From Gnetum montanum (Eukaryota > Streptophyta > Gnetopsida > Gnetales > Gnetaceae): a stretch of DNA of 64,000 nucleotides. Made by a program: the position numbers and the translations under genes. The notes under the pieces are model-generated. The model saw only the letters and a program-made list of their open reading frames with translations, ran no database searches and was not told where the DNA came from. The stretch is from contig MNCI01002192.1 in the NCBI GenBank assembly GCA_015680685.1, positions 127,237 to 191,236 of the forward strand, read 5' to 3'. This document shows, in pieces, positions 33,350 through 44,560 of this stretch (positions are counted from its first letter, which is position 1; every line of letters starts with the position of its first letter).

Positions 33350-35442
33350 TGATTTAAAGAGCTTGAGAAGATCAAAAATAGCCTTCAACTGGGCCTCATG
33401 TTTCTTCTCAGTAGCATCTTTTTTATTGATTATTAGCTAGCATTCAACTAAACCATTGCATATTTGTTTGATGTATTTGGTGACACCCTTTGTTGCAGCT
33501 TGTACCTCATCCATCTTTGTAAGCTCACATTCCAATAGAGTCATCTAAAGAGTTCATTGGACCACATCTTCCTACCATTCTTTCTTTTCCCTTCACATAC
33601 AAAAGAAAAGATTCAAGATTAAGGCTATGAGTGTAAAGATCATAATAAAAATAAATAGAAGAAAGAAAAAGAATTACTTACATGAAGTTGATCATTCTCT
33701 ACCTAGAGGATGCTTTTGTAGTTCAACAAATAACGAGCAAGATAAGTGGTACTCTTTAATTCTCCTAAGAGCTATTTGAGATTTCTAAAAACTTCTAGAA
33801 CATCATTGGAAATAGGATGAAAGAAGGATGCATCACCAACATGCACTAAATCACGATATTCCTTGAAGTTACTCAATTTGGACTTCCTGAAATGGTACAA
33901 TTCTTCAGAAATGAAGTAAGGTGTATTTATAGTGATTTTTTCACCAAGATTTCAAATAAGAAAAAGTTATTCATTAGCAAAAACCACCATTTTTCCTAGT
34001 GAGAAAGAGGAATCCATGATGGTGATAGAAGGAGTTACTGTAACAGAATGAGGAATTGAAGATGTTAGCATGGCTTATGGTAAAGTAGCCCTTATTAGAG
34101 TCACATGAGGAGAAATCACACATGTTGATTTTAAGTGCAGGGTTGGAGTTTTCTCATAGCTAGTATGTGAGGTAGAATCCTTCCCTAACTCCTAGATGAT
34201 GTACCTCTAACCTAGAGATATCTATAACATAAATGAACACAAAGTGAGCATCACACAAGAAGAAGAAAGAAAAGGGAAGTATTTAAACACTATATAATTA
34301 AATTTGACTTTGATTATTTTCCTTTATCTTTTTGTTTGGTTCTATCCTTTTGTTTGATACTTAAAATTACCTATCTAGTAGAACCTTGGCTAGTATGTTG
34401 TTTCTCATTAAAAAGAACAATAATGAATATAAAAATTTAGAATTAGAAATTTAGAAGTAAAAAAAAATAATCCATTAAAAATACATAAATAAATAAATAA
34501 ACCTTAAAACTAAACTCTATCACCACCACATCCTCCCTTTCGAGAGTTGTTTGGTTTCTTTTAAAAATCCAATCACCTTCCATTGATTCAACACCATTCA
34601 TTTTGTAGCTAAGATTGCACTACCAATAAATACATAAAAAAATACATAATTAACAAAAGTATATATATATATACCTCATTAGTTCCTTGTAGGTTATGAG
34701 CTTACTTAAGAGTTCTTTAACCTTTCTTTCCAGCCTGCATCCAACCCTTCACAAGCTTCTCCCCTTCAAGAAACTTGGGATGTAAAATAGGGTCGAAACA
34801 ACTAAGAAGATTGGTTGAATCATTATAACTTAAAATTAAGGACATGATCATAGGTACATAGCATATAGTGTAAGGTTTCTGTAGATTTTTCTTTGTGGTA
34901 GTAGAATGTTCAATGGTGGAATGTAAGGCAAAAAAATAAGACAATGACCAATCATAAACTCTACCAATTTTAGCACCATGTAGAATATAGATGGAATAGA
35001 ATAGGTCGTCACATAGGAATGTTGTGGATTCTTGAATATCAGAATGATGAACATAATCAGACAATTTTTTTTGAAAAAATGTTTAAAACTTAGGAGAGAA
35101 AATTGTAGGGATTAAAGGATTCTTCCCTAAGTGAAGACCTAAACTTGATTGAATGTCAACCAAAGTAATTACTAATGGTCCAAAAGTAATTTTTGAAGGA
35201 GAACTTTTAATTTTAATATAGGCATTACACCATTGTATTATCAGATTCTTACAATACGATGCTTTAAAAGTAGGAAAGACAAGTAGCTCAGATAATCTAG
35301 AGGTTGTAAGATATTGAAACTTCTCAACTTTGAGTAAGTTACAAAAAGAAGTAGAAGCTAAAACTAAATTATTTTGGTTCAAAATAATAGATTCTGATTT
35401 AGGGCTACCTGAAGGAGCTTGAGAGGAACACTTACAATCCAT
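33350..35442 (-). pseudogene. Gene K: antisense spliced gene in F', plant-mobile-domain-like
   Basis: The ATG at 35442 starts MDCKCSSQ. The first exon (35442 to about 34676, one early stop) contains ITFGPLVITLVDIQSSLGLHL, resembling the F.FGE.T.TL.D...LLGL pattern of the plant mobile domain, then DWSLSYFFALHST. Later exons: 34608 to about 34505 (NLSYKMNGVESMEGDWIFKR); a block near 34220-33680 (TPYFISEELYHFRKSKLSNF, then HVGDASFFHPISNDVLEVF) ending at a GTAAGT donor at 33675-33680; and a charged, coiled-coil-like last exon after an AAG acceptor near 33600 (MDEVQAATKGVTKYIKQICN, EKKHEAQLKAIFDLLK). Stops are few. It sits between the PBS and the 5S-like leader of F', antisense to the element. PMD assignment is by pattern only. 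Confidence 0.55.
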
Positions 35443-35513
35443 GCTATCATGCTTATAGAAATCTTCTTTGTCTATGAAATCTCTGCTATACTACAATGGA
35501 AAAACACTTCTTG

Positions 35514-35520
35514 ATTTATA
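35514..35520 (-). promoter_or_regulatory. TATA box upstream of gene K
   Basis: The minus strand reads TTTTTCTATAAATCAAG about 75 bases before the K start codon, a normal plant spacing. It supports K as a separate transcription unit. Confidence 0.5.
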
Positions 35521-35549
35521 GAAAAATACAAAAAACCTTATATTTACAA

Positions 35550-36490
35550 CTTAAGATTATTAATAATTAATTAAATCTAGCACTTGCTTTCTATGGTTTT
35601 TTTGATTGATAGGTTGAGAAAGCTAGAGTTCTCATGAATTAAAGACATAGTGCTCTCCAAGATGATTCTAATGGTACCAATTTTGTCCAAATTTGACTTA
35701 CGGTTTAGGGCTTCTCTTTTTGTATTGTATCTATTTTAACAAAATGTTATTAAAAATTAAATTATTTTTTTAAAAAGAAAGTAATGGGAGGTTGTGCATT
35801 CAAAAACCAACCTCAATATTTTACTATTATTAAAAAAAAAAGACTATTGGCAGGGTAGCGTGGCTTGTTGGGCAACAACTAGCAGTCAAGGATGCTTATT
35901 ATTGGTGTCCATCCCTAATGTTGGCCTAGGTGTAGAGGGATTTGCAAATGGTCCCATCCTCATTACAACATGTTGATCATGTGGGCAATGCTATAGCTCA
36001 ATGGGGAAGCAACATTGTGGTGATGGACTTGTAATCGACGAAAAGCATCAATGGCCTCACCTGAAACATCCTCTAGAACTTGTTGAACCCACTCTAGGGC
36101 CTTCTCTAGCTTAATCGCTAAGATCGCCTGAGCTGGGATCCTTATGTGTGCCATTCCCATCTTTGATGTTGTCTCTATCTCCAGCTCTAACATAGGCACT
36201 AGCTTCAGTGTTGGTGCAAGAGTTTTCATGACTCTACCCTCAACTACCATTACTAGTCATAATCCTCATTACCATGATTACCAAATCCTCATGCTCATCA
36301 AAACTATCACCAATTTCTGCACCTAGATGCTACTGCAATGGAATTGGAATCACCTAGTGTCACTACTATTGTTTCTAGATTCACAGGGCATCTATAAACC
36401 CTTGCCACACCACCACGATTTCAAAACCCTCATGCACATATGCATCCATGTACTTTGCCACTGCATTGGCACTATTGATGTGACCATCGA
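35550..36490. other. Spacer upstream of K; one uncertain open frame
   Basis: A minus frame at 36250-35963 (95 codons, containing KLEKALEWVQQVLEDVSGEA) is unusually free of stops and has a coding-like composition, but I recognise no family. It could be another exon of an antisense unit. The rest, 35550-35960, is AT-rich with no signal. Confidence 0.35.
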
Positions 36491-36496
36491 CATCAA

Positions 36497-36860
36497 AAGT
36501 TGTTGCCTTCATTATCACCCATTGACACCTCCATTTTTGAGAATCGTTGCCTTCATCGACACCCACAAACATCATCAACACTAGGAATCATTTCCTTCAC
36601 CAGCATCCATGGACACCATCAGTGTTGGAAATTACTACCTTCACTGGCACTTGTGGAGACCATTGGTGCTAGGAATTGTTGCCTTCATTATTGTCCATAG
36701 ATAGTGTTGGCATTGAAAATTATTGCCTTCACTAGTGCTCATGAATATTGGTTTCATCAGGAATCATTACCTTCACTTGCATTCACAAAAAAAACTAGCA
36801 TTTGGAATTGCTACCTTCACTAATGCCAGTAGATGCCAACGTTGGAAATTGCTGGCTTTC
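36497..36860. repeat. ~58-bp tandem repeats (5' leader of F')
   Basis: Six or so units of the form AATTGTTGCCTTCACTrrCAC...CATnnGTGTTGGAA occur between 36497 and 36860. The related array in F (46925-47140) reads GGCAATGATCAATGGCACTGGA in reverse sense. Both lie just before a 5S-like segment. Confidence 0.7.
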
Positions 36861-36999
36861 AATGATGGAAATTTTTTTTGTAAACTGACAAAGAAATTTA
36901 AAATATATGTTAGTTGATGAAACAAATTCAAATTAAAAAAATTTCATATCAAGATAAAAACTTTAAATTTAAGAATGCAAAAAGAATTTCAAAAAATAA

Positions 37000-37090
37000 T
37001 GGTGCCTTAACACCAAATGAGATAAAAATTCTGTAATTAAACATGCTCGCTCCAGAGTAGTACTAGGATGGGTGACATCTCAAGAAGTCT
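37000..37090 (+). repeat. 5S-rRNA-like segment in F' leader
   Basis: The run GAGTAGTACTAGGATGGGTG (37055-37074) equals the plant 5S rRNA internal promoter region (C box), preceded by AATTAAACATGCTCGCTCCA in place of GTTAAGCGTGCTTGGGC, and followed by ACATCTCAAGAAGTCTC for ACCTCCTGGGAAGTCC. The 5' third is weaker. It is not a functional 5S gene. A second copy is at 46450-46540 on minus. Confidence 0.8.
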
Positions 37091-37397
37091 CAAAAAGTAA
37101 GAACATTTTTATAACTTAAAACAACCATAAATTGTGTTTCTAAAGTCCATTTTTAATGAAACAAGAACTATTTTCAAAAATTTAAACCTTCAAAACATAA
37201 TGGAATGATTAGATTCATCTTACACAAGATGAAAAATTAGTTTTTCAAACCATTATCTACATCCCTATAACATGAAGAGGGAATAATCAAAGTCTGTAGC
37301 AATTGGTTGGAAGTTCATGAAGAGAGATTTGTTCATTGTGGTTTAACCTTTGTTGGAATCAATTAACTATTGCAAGATTCATAAATAGGACCATAGG
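37091..37397 (+). other. F' leader remnant
   Basis: It is homologous to the minus strand of about 46440-46200 (for example AATTTAAACCTTCAAAACATAATGGAATGATTAGATT against AAATTTTAACC...TTAATGGAACTATTAGATT in shorter blocks), ending at GACCATAGG where F has GGCCATAGA. In F this leader leads into gag. Confidence 0.55.
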
Positions 37398-37907
37398 TGT
37401 GATATCCTATTCTTGGATGTCATAAAAATACGATTTCTTAATTTATTGCATTCATCATTTTCTTAGATAATATACTGGAAACATTATAAATATCTAATAA
37501 ATGAATTAACTAGTAAATAAATAATTAGTACTGAAAAATGAAAAGAGGAAAATGAAAAAATTTTATTAATAGAAGAGAGTATTTTTAATGCCCTCTAGGT
37601 TTTCTTCCCATGCCACTTAATCCTTAGAGGCAATCCAACATTGCCACCATGGTTAGGCTGTCTTGCCAAAGGGATGATCAGTCCTTTTCTATCTCACTTC
37701 ACCTGGCTCCTATTGCTTGCCTCTCTCGGCTCTGCAAATCCATGCCCAACACAACCTCTAACCTTAGCCTTAAATAGCATAGGTCAAACCCTTGCCCAAG
37801 GGATACATAAATAATTGTAACTTCTCATAATGAGGTTCCCCTTCATTTGAAGGTTAATTACATTGTTTACAATTATTTCCACCCTTAACAAAGAATGGGA
37901 TGTTACA
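37398..37907 (-). repeat. F 3' LTR
   Basis: On plus it begins TGTGATATCC and ends GGGATGTTACA (37907), 510 bases. The upper 330 bases are homologous to F' LTR 32668-33000 in the opposite orientation. It is bordered by the polypurine tract at 37908-37920. Confidence 0.8.
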
Positions 37908-37920
37908 GTCTACCCCCCTT
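37908..37920 (-). promoter_or_regulatory. Polypurine tract of F
   Basis: The minus strand reads AAGGGGGGTAGAC and then TGTAACATCCC, a characteristic chromovirus junction of plus-strand primer and 3' LTR. Confidence 0.85.
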
Positions 37921-37999
37921 AGGCATCTAGCTCATCCTTAAGCACTTCCTCTATGTTTGGTTGCTTAGCTACTACTTCATTATTATGCTCCTCAAATTT

Positions 38000-39345
38000 G
38001 GTTCCTTTATTTTCCTCATTATCATCTATACAAATAGAAGATTATAAATTATAAAACATAATTTATTACATCCATAATAAATACAATTTATCATTCAATA
38101 TTGTGATGCTCAAAAGATGGAGGTAAGTATTTAAAATAAAATCCTTATTTTTTCAAGTTTGTTGATCACAATTTGATCATTGAACAAGTACTTCACTAAT
38201 AGTTTTATTTTGTAATTTCTTGGTTTGTTGGTTCTTAATAGTAATGGGTCTAACTTCAAAGTTGGCATTGGATTGTAATGGCAAAGTATTCCAATCCAAC
38301 ACATATGGTACATCATTTTCATGAAATTTCTTTAGCAAGCTTACATGAAAAACTAGATGATTTTTTTAAAGTTTGCTGGAAGATTTAATTGACATGCTAC
38401 TTTGCCAAATCTTTCAGAGATTTCAAAAGGTCCATAAAATCTAGGTGCTAATTTTGTATATTTTTCCAATTTAAGAGAAATTTTAGTAGGCTTTACTCTT
38501 AGTAATACTTGATCTCCTACTTGGAATTCCTTTTTAGGTCAATTTTGATCTGCATATCCTTTATATTCATCTGGGGAAGCTTGTAAATTTTGTTTAACTC
38601 TTATGAAAATGTTTTCCATTATTTTCATTTTTTTCCTTCCATTTCATTCTTAAGGTTGGATCTACCTAGGTTAGAGGTGTATGGCAATTACGTTCATATA
38701 CTACTTCGAATGGTGTTCGATGTATAGAACATTGATAATTGTTATTATAGAAATATTTTGCTAGGCGTAAATAATTCTCTAATGTTTTTGGTCTATTCCC
38801 AACATATCTTCATAGGATATCTTTTAATATTCTATTCATACATTCAGTTTGTCTATTAGTCTTAGGGTGATAAGCTGTGCTAAATTTCAACTAGGTTCTA
38901 GACTCTCTAAAGAAATCTTTCCAAAATTCCAATATGAACTTGGGATCTCTATCTAAAGTGATATATTTTGGACAATCATACAATCAAAATACTTCACGTA
39001 CAAATTTTTGGGCTACTTCTTCTACTATGTTTGTAGATTTCAAAGTTATAAAATATGCCATCTTTGATAGATGATCAACCACTACAAAAATTGAGTCATT
39101 TCTCTTTTTGGTTATTAGCAATCTGACAATGAAATCCATGGTGACATCTTTCCATTTCTAGGTTGGGACTTCCATAGGTTGTAATAATCCACTGGGTTTC
39201 CTCTATTTAGCTTTTATTCTTTGGCATATTGGATAATTTTTAATGCATGAGGACACATCATTCTTCATTCCAGGCCAAAAATAAGATTTGCAAATTATCA
39301 TATAGGTCTAAATATAACCTGGGTATCTTGTGTATGGTACTTTGT
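38000..39345 (-). pseudogene. F integrase with chromodomain-like C-terminus
   Basis: The minus strand reads the zinc-finger tail CIKNYPICQRIKAK, the core WKDVTMDFIVRL...FVVVDHLSKMAYFI, the second Asp block YITLDRDPKFI, STAYHPKTNRQTE with the last catalytic Glu, and then RTPFEVVYER. The C-terminal part near 38320-38130 reads FEVRPITIKNQQTKKLQNK and ISEVLVQ, like the P..IL..R..+LR.K.I.EVLV+W start of an integrase chromodomain; the last aromatic and charged part is degraded. A chromodomain would steer insertion to heterochromatin. Several stops and at least two frame breaks are present. Confidence 0.8.
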
Positions 39346-40541
39346 TTGCTTCACACAAACAACCATAGTCTCCAATTTCCTTCTAGTATGCACACTCTTT
39401 GTCCTTTCATCCATAAACTATTAGAGGTAAGTTGATATTGAGGCTCATAGAAAATATTGGTTAAAATCTTTTTAAAATAAGAATCTTCTTTTATTTTTTC
39501 ATTGATTTTTTCTTCCATAGGGATCATTACCACACCTATCATTAAGTTCCACATTTGACTAAGGGCATCAACTACCACATTTTTCTTACTAGGAATATAT
39601 TTGATTTCAAAATCATATTTAGCCAATAATTCTATCCATCACCTTTGATGAGTATTCAAATAGGCTATTTCTATAAATATTCCGATCTTTTATGATCTGT
39701 TTTTAGTACAAATTGTTTTTTGCAAAGATAATGTCTCCAAACTTTTAGAGCATGAAAAATTACTAATAATTCTAAATCATGGGTTAAGTAATTTACCTTG
39801 GCTTCTCATAATTTATGAGATTCATAACATACCACTTTATCTTCTTTTGAAAGAACTAGATTGATTCCTATTCCACAAGTGTATGTGGATACTTCAAACA
39901 GTAATTCTTCATTTGGAATTCTCAAAATAGGTGCTGTTGTAAGTAGCATCTTTAATTTGAGAAAAGATTCCCTGCATTTTTCATCAAAGTTGAACACACA
40001 TTTCTCCTGCAAAAGGTTAGTCAATGTGGCTACCAAGGTAGAATAATCTTTAATGAAATGTCGATAAAAACTAACTAAAGCTAAGAAGTTGCAAACTGCT
40101 ATAACATCTTTTAATTCAGGCTAGTCTTGGATCGCACTAATTTTTGCTGGATCTACTTATAATCCTTTCTTAGAAACTATATGTCCTAAGCATGAAACAT
40201 TTTTCTTAAAGAGTTCACATTTACTCAATTTATATTTTAGCTAATGCTCATTAAGAATTTCCATTGTAATTTTTAAATGGTTGACATGTGCTTCTCTTGA
40301 CTTAGAATAAACAAGTATATCATCCATAAATACTATAACAAATTGATTAAGATATTCATGAAAAATATTATTCATTAATGCCATGAATGTTGTAGGTGCA
40401 TTAGTTAATCCAAACAGCATCACAACAAATTCGTATAACCCATACCTAGTTCTAAAAGTGGTTTTTTTAATATCTTTCTCCTTAATTCCTCTTTGGTGAT
40501 AACTTGATGTTAAATCAATCATTGAGAAATTACATGCATAT
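39346..40541 (-). pseudogene. F RT C-terminal part and RNase H
   Basis: From the insertion edge: NFSMIDLTSSYHQ, TTFRTRYGLYEFVVMLFGLTNAPTTF, then the active site FVIVFMDDILVYSKS, which keeps both Asp (40555-40241). Next comes the RNase H and connection part, FNFDEKCRESFLKLKMLLTTAPIL (40036-39806). The RNase H end is DFEIKYIPSKKNVVVDALSQ (39626-39560), continuing into a short linker before integrase. The N-terminal RT half is at 44501-44016, beyond insertion H. The order and motif form fit Tekay/Del chromoviruses. Confidence 0.85.
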
Positions 40542-40546
40542 GTAAG
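40542..40546. other. Target-site duplication GTAAG (left copy of H)
   Basis: GTAAG sits immediately before TGTTGGCAATCG and is repeated at 44053-44057 after the other end of H, interrupting F's RT codons. Confidence 0.85.
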
Positions 40547-40896
40547 TGTTGGCAATCGTTTGGGATGCGACTACCAACGAGTGTCCTCGAACAGGATTTG
40601 GGTGCTTACTAGTCTTTGGCAACACCAAGGCCCAGATACCTCCAAATAGACTCAGTAGTTAATGTGAGTATGTGTGTGTTTTGTTGCGGTGTGTGGTTGT
40701 CAAATATGAAATGATTACGTTGTGTGTAAACTACAAATGACTTATCTTAAAGAGATTCAGCCAACTTTGCCAAGTACTATGAGTTGTTGATAGTTCCTAT
40801 TTTGTTCAATTGCCTAGTCTACGTGGTCCTTATAATACCTACTTGTAACAAATAAAATTTTGCAAAAACATTTGAGCACAACTCTGCGAATCTACT

Positions 40897-41360
40897 NNNN
40901 NNNNNNNNNNNNNNNNNNNNNNNNNNNNNNNNNNNNNNNNNNNNNNNNNNNNNNNNNNNNNNNNNNNNNNNNNNNNNNNNNNNNNNNNNNNNNNNNNNNN
41001 NNNNNNNNNNNNNNNNNNNNNNNNNNNNNNNNNNNNNNNNNNNNNNNNNNNNNNNNNNNNNNNNNNNNNNNNNNNNNNNNNNNNNNNNNNNNNNNNNNNN
41101 NNNNNNNNNNNNNNNNNNNNNNNNNNNNNNNNNNNNNNNNNNNNNNNNNNNNNNNNNNNNNNNNNNNNNNNNNNNNNNNNNNNNNNNNNNNNNNNNNNNN
41201 NNNNNNNNNNNNNNNNNNNNNNNNNNNNNNNNNNNNNNNNNNNNNNNNNNNNNNNNNNNNNNNNNNNNNNNNNNNNNNNNNNNNNNNNNNNNNNNNNNNN
41301 NNNNNNNNNNNNNNNNNNNNNNNNNNNNNNNNNNNNNNNNNNNNNNNNNNNNNNNNNNNN
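40897..41360. other. Assembly gap (464 N)
   Basis: This is a run of N within H. Open frames that span it are artefacts. The true length of H is uncertain. Confidence 0.99.
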
Positions 41361-41959
41361 GTCAACAATTTCATTCAACAGAACCTTCAAAAGACTTGAC
41401 AATTTCTGATTGAAATACCATGGAGATTCACTTTAAAGATAAAAAGAAGCTATTCTGGTCCCATCAAAATACCAAAGATTTTCTGAACCCTCTTGACTAT
41501 TGAATCGTTCAACGACATGACTACAAGTAGAGGCTCTCTTACAAAAATCTCAATAGCAGTTCTTATACGTTGCACAATAATAAAATTTACTACTAAAATG
41601 CTCTTAAGGCTTTTAAACACAAGCGCTTCTATGACAAAATTTTAACAGAAATTTTCTATCGGGCAACAAGAACAATAAGAGCAATCTAAAAATCCCAAAA
41701 TTACTTGCTAAGGATGATATTATCTAAACCACTAGCTAAACAATTTAAACAAAATAAAAAACAATAAGCATAACTCACAGGACTATGAAAAAGAGGCTGA
41801 AATCTTTTCTTTAGCAAGCCATCTTACAAGCAATCTTTCACAATTTCTTCTTTACAATGCTCTTCCCAAGACCCAAAGTGTGTCTCCAAGTGAGAGCTTA
41901 GGTGTGATCCCAAATCTTCCAAAGTGTGTTGTATTGTCCCCCCCTTGTTCCCTGAAGCC

Positions 41960-41969
41960 TTTTTATAGG
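41960..41969 (-). promoter_or_regulatory. TATA box in H
   Basis: The minus strand reads CCTATAAAAAGGCTTC, a plant TATA form that points towards the 40547 end of H. Confidence 0.5.
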
Positions 41970-41999
41970 TTTCAAAGGTAGTTAGGTAAGTTACAACTA

Positions 42000-42170
42000 T
42001 TTTGGGTGGTTATAACCACTATAGAGATAAAAAAGCTACAGTTGACAAGTGTCCCATGTAGTTGCCAAGTGGCCTATTCAGTTGCCAAGTGGTCACCATG
42101 GAGACAAAAAGGCTATAGTTGACAAGTGGACTTGGTGGTGGTTATAACCACCATTTCAATTGACAAGTGT
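42000..42170. repeat. GTTGACAAGTG / GTTGCCAAGTGG repeats in H
   Basis: AGTTGACAAGTG, AGTTGCCAAGTGG and GGTTATAACCAC recur at intervals of 20-40 bases. They lie just upstream of the minus-strand TATA, where enhancer-like repeats occur in LTR U3 regions. Confidence 0.55.
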
Positions 42171-42849
42171 TCAATTCACATGGGACTTTGAACAATTGTT
42201 GCATAAATTTCCTTTTTAAATCATAAAATATTTTATTTTTATTTACATCATAGTAGTAGAGATAGTAACGATGGAGTTGATGCATACATGGATGGGTGAA
42301 TATATAAATATATATGTAAGTGTGTACAACTGAATGCATAAATGGAGTGGCACTCTTGCATTTTCAACACAAAGCAAGTGTCACATTATGTAGATAGTAT
42401 ATAATTTAATTATAGTTTAATCATGTAGATAGTATATAGTTTATAGTATCAACACATAGCATTGCTTCCCGTTATGTAGTTTGTGTAATGGTCATCGTAG
42501 TCTAGGTTCAGCATGAAGATGTCATTGGTGATTCTGGCCATCGTTTGTATGAATGCGCTCATGCTGGACAATCGTTTGTATGAGCAGATTTTAGTTCATC
42601 ATCTTCAAAGTTGCTACCGCTATTAATGACTTGAAATTTGGATCAACATTAGGGTCGTTTTGTGGATAACAGGGTTGGGAGTATTGGATTGTATATCTTG
42701 TATTTTTGGCATGGCCACGAGATTGTTCTTGGAGCTACAGTGCATAACCTTGAATCCAACGATGACCTAGAAACCAGATCTAGATCTATATCCAGTGCTC
42801 TGTTGCTGCGAAAAAAATGCCAACAAATGATGTAGGCATAGGAATAGGG

Positions 42850-43560
42850 AACCTTCCTTCTTCTTTTTGTTCCTCTACAAGCGGAGACGGTACTAGGGAC
42901 TATCCAGGATGATGATTTCGGTGAGTGCTACAGCAACGGCAATGGACCACATGGCCTTGTCCATGCTCTAGCTTAGAAATGGCCTGGCTTGTAGCTACTG
43001 CTAAATCTCTTCCTATTTGTCATCTTTTCGTATTGAAAGCTTCAACAAAAGCCCTAATTTTCTCCATAATTTTAGTGGCTTTAACGAATGCAATTCAGCG
43101 CAGAACCTCATTCTGACAAACGCCGAAGCTACCATCCTTGATGATGCCATAGAGGTCACCGTTTCTCAGTGAAAATGTGGAAAGGATTATCTCCTCATCT
43201 TCGCTCTTGGCCGTAGTGTAGATCTCATCTTCCGTCACACTAATGCTAACGATTTTGCAGATGAAGGCCATTTGGAAGAGGATTTCCAGAGAACGAAGAT
43301 CAAACACCAGTGCATTCAAATAATGCAAGAGAACACCCTGGTTTTCAAGGATTTGCATAGGAAATCGATGTTGTAGTGTTTCATCGTGGCTCGCCTACAG
43401 ATACAATATTTGTGAGTTCTGCGAGGAAGCGAAGGTCCAGCTACTTGCAGAGGTAGTTGTTCATAGTTCAATTGTAGCGATGCATCACGGATGTGCTGAT
43501 CACACATGCCATCAACCTTGTTAAGACATTGATGCCCAATGTTTTCCACTCTTTCTCCAT
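42850..43560 (-). pseudogene. Gene-like fragment captured in H (unknown family)
   Basis: The minus frame 43358-43095 and its continuation read VSISVTEDEIYTTAKSEDEE, LRNGDLYGIIKDGSFGVCQN, EVLRCIAFVKATKIMEKIRA and then IGRDLAVATSQAISKLEHGQ. Upstream in another frame (about 43580-43500) is KMEKEWKTLGINVLTRL. The composition is less AT-rich than H around it, and the amino-acid mix is that of a real protein, not retroelement gag or pol. Frame shifts and stops show decay. I do not recognise the family. It could be a host exon carried by the element. Confidence 0.45.
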
Positions 43561-44052
43561 TTTTGCAGAATCTTCTCTACGGTGGGTTTTGGTGGCTTTG
43601 CTTCTTGATCCAATTCTTATGTGTGAAGATGACATTATGTAGAAACGGTCACCAGCATGAGGGCACCTTTTCAGTTCACTAATTAGTTTCTTGACTACAA
43701 ATTAGTGTTTGAAGTTTTGTGGATCTCAAAGGTTTCACTAAGAAATTTGATTTCTCTGAAATTATCATTTCTCCAGCTATGCATGGTCACCATGGTTGCT
43801 CCTCCTTGTGATGATGACTCTTAGATAACACACAACCCAAAGATAGATTCCAGCATTCCATAAATCAAATCCACAAAAATCTGCAACAACCCAGCACACA
43901 GACCAGACCTGCTACTACATAAATACGTAGACCCTTGATTGCTTCCTTCATAATCCCACTAGACTTTGGTTCTGTAAAGCCCAGTGTATCATAATATATT
44001 TATATATCTATATTGCTACCTTGTTCCATGAAATGGCCAAAATGTACCAACA

Positions 44053-44057
44053 GTAAG
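44053..44057. other. Target-site duplication GTAAG (right copy of H)
   Basis: It is identical to 40542-40546 and directly follows the terminal CCAACA of H. Confidence 0.85.
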
Positions 44058-44560
44058 TTGATTAAACAAATCCTCGGTCGTAGGTAAGGGATATGTATTT
44101 TTAATCATCACATTATTCAATGCTCTATAATCAATGCATAATCTTAGTTTTCCATCTTTCTTTTTAATGAATAATAGAGGTGCACCCCAAGGTAATAAGC
44201 TAGGTTTAATTTTTTCTTCTTGCAATAATTAGTCTAATTGTACTTTTAATTCTCTTAATTTAGAAGTATAAATTCTATAAGGGGCTTTTGAAATAGGTTG
44301 TGTACAAGAAAAAATATCAATGAAATGCTCAATGGTTCTTTTTGGAGGTAGTTCTCTAGTTTTACCAAATACTGAATCTTTATATTCCTTAAGTTCTTTT
44401 AGGATCTCAGTACTTAAAGATCTTTGAGGTTTTGTTACTTTGACAACCAACATCATAGCACCTTTTTTAACTAATCTTTTAGCTTGCTTAATAGTTATCA
44501 TATGAAGTTTCTTTGTTGTTCCTACCCCTCTTAGAACCCTGACTCTGTCAATGATTGGGA
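44058..44560 (-). pseudogene. F RT N-terminal part
   Basis: The minus strand reads PPKRTIEHFIDIF, then PISKAPYRI (44501-44229), a stop near the start of [26 protein letters not shown], then [22 protein letters not shown] and DLFNQLT (44225-44050). These are the RT leader and finger motifs (I...SPWGAPV.FVKKKDG..R.C.DYR.LN). The frame is cut at LFNQLT by insertion H and resumes at 40541. Confidence 0.85.

Larger units (their letters stand above)
32668..37397 (+). mobile_element. Element F': 5' part of a chromovirus with antisense gene
   Basis: Plus orientation: LTR (32668-33161), PBS (33162-33174), antisense gene K (35442-33350), tandem repeats (36497-36860), a 5S-like segment (37000-37090) and a leader that stops at 37397, where the F 3' LTR begins. 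The LTR is of the same family as F's 3' LTR, and the tandem-repeat/5S/leader block is the same as the one preceding F gag at 46135-47150. So F' and F are copies of one family in opposite orientation. Gag and pol of F' are missing. Confidence 0.6.
40547..44052 (-). mobile_element. Insertion H: LTR-type element inside F's RT
   Basis: Ends TGTTGGCA ... GTACCAACA form the inverted TGTTGG/CCAACA termini of copia-type LTRs, and the flanks carry a perfect 5-bp duplication (GTAAG). Removing H joins F's RT motifs LFNQLT and ACNFSMIDL. H is about 3.5 kb including a 464-base gap. I find no direct repeat between its two halves, so it is a solo LTR or non-autonomous unit, not a standard LTR-gag-pol-LTR element. 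The minus strand has a TATA box at 41961-41968 and a gene-like stretch at 42850-43560. Confidence 0.8.

Noticed and set aside
37000-37090. A functional 5S rRNA gene
   Set aside because: The 5' half is badly diverged, no T-run terminator follows at the right place, and the same segment recurs in another copy of the element.
40839-41402. Long open frames on both strands around 40839-41402
   Set aside because: They consist almost wholly of unknown bases in the assembly gap.
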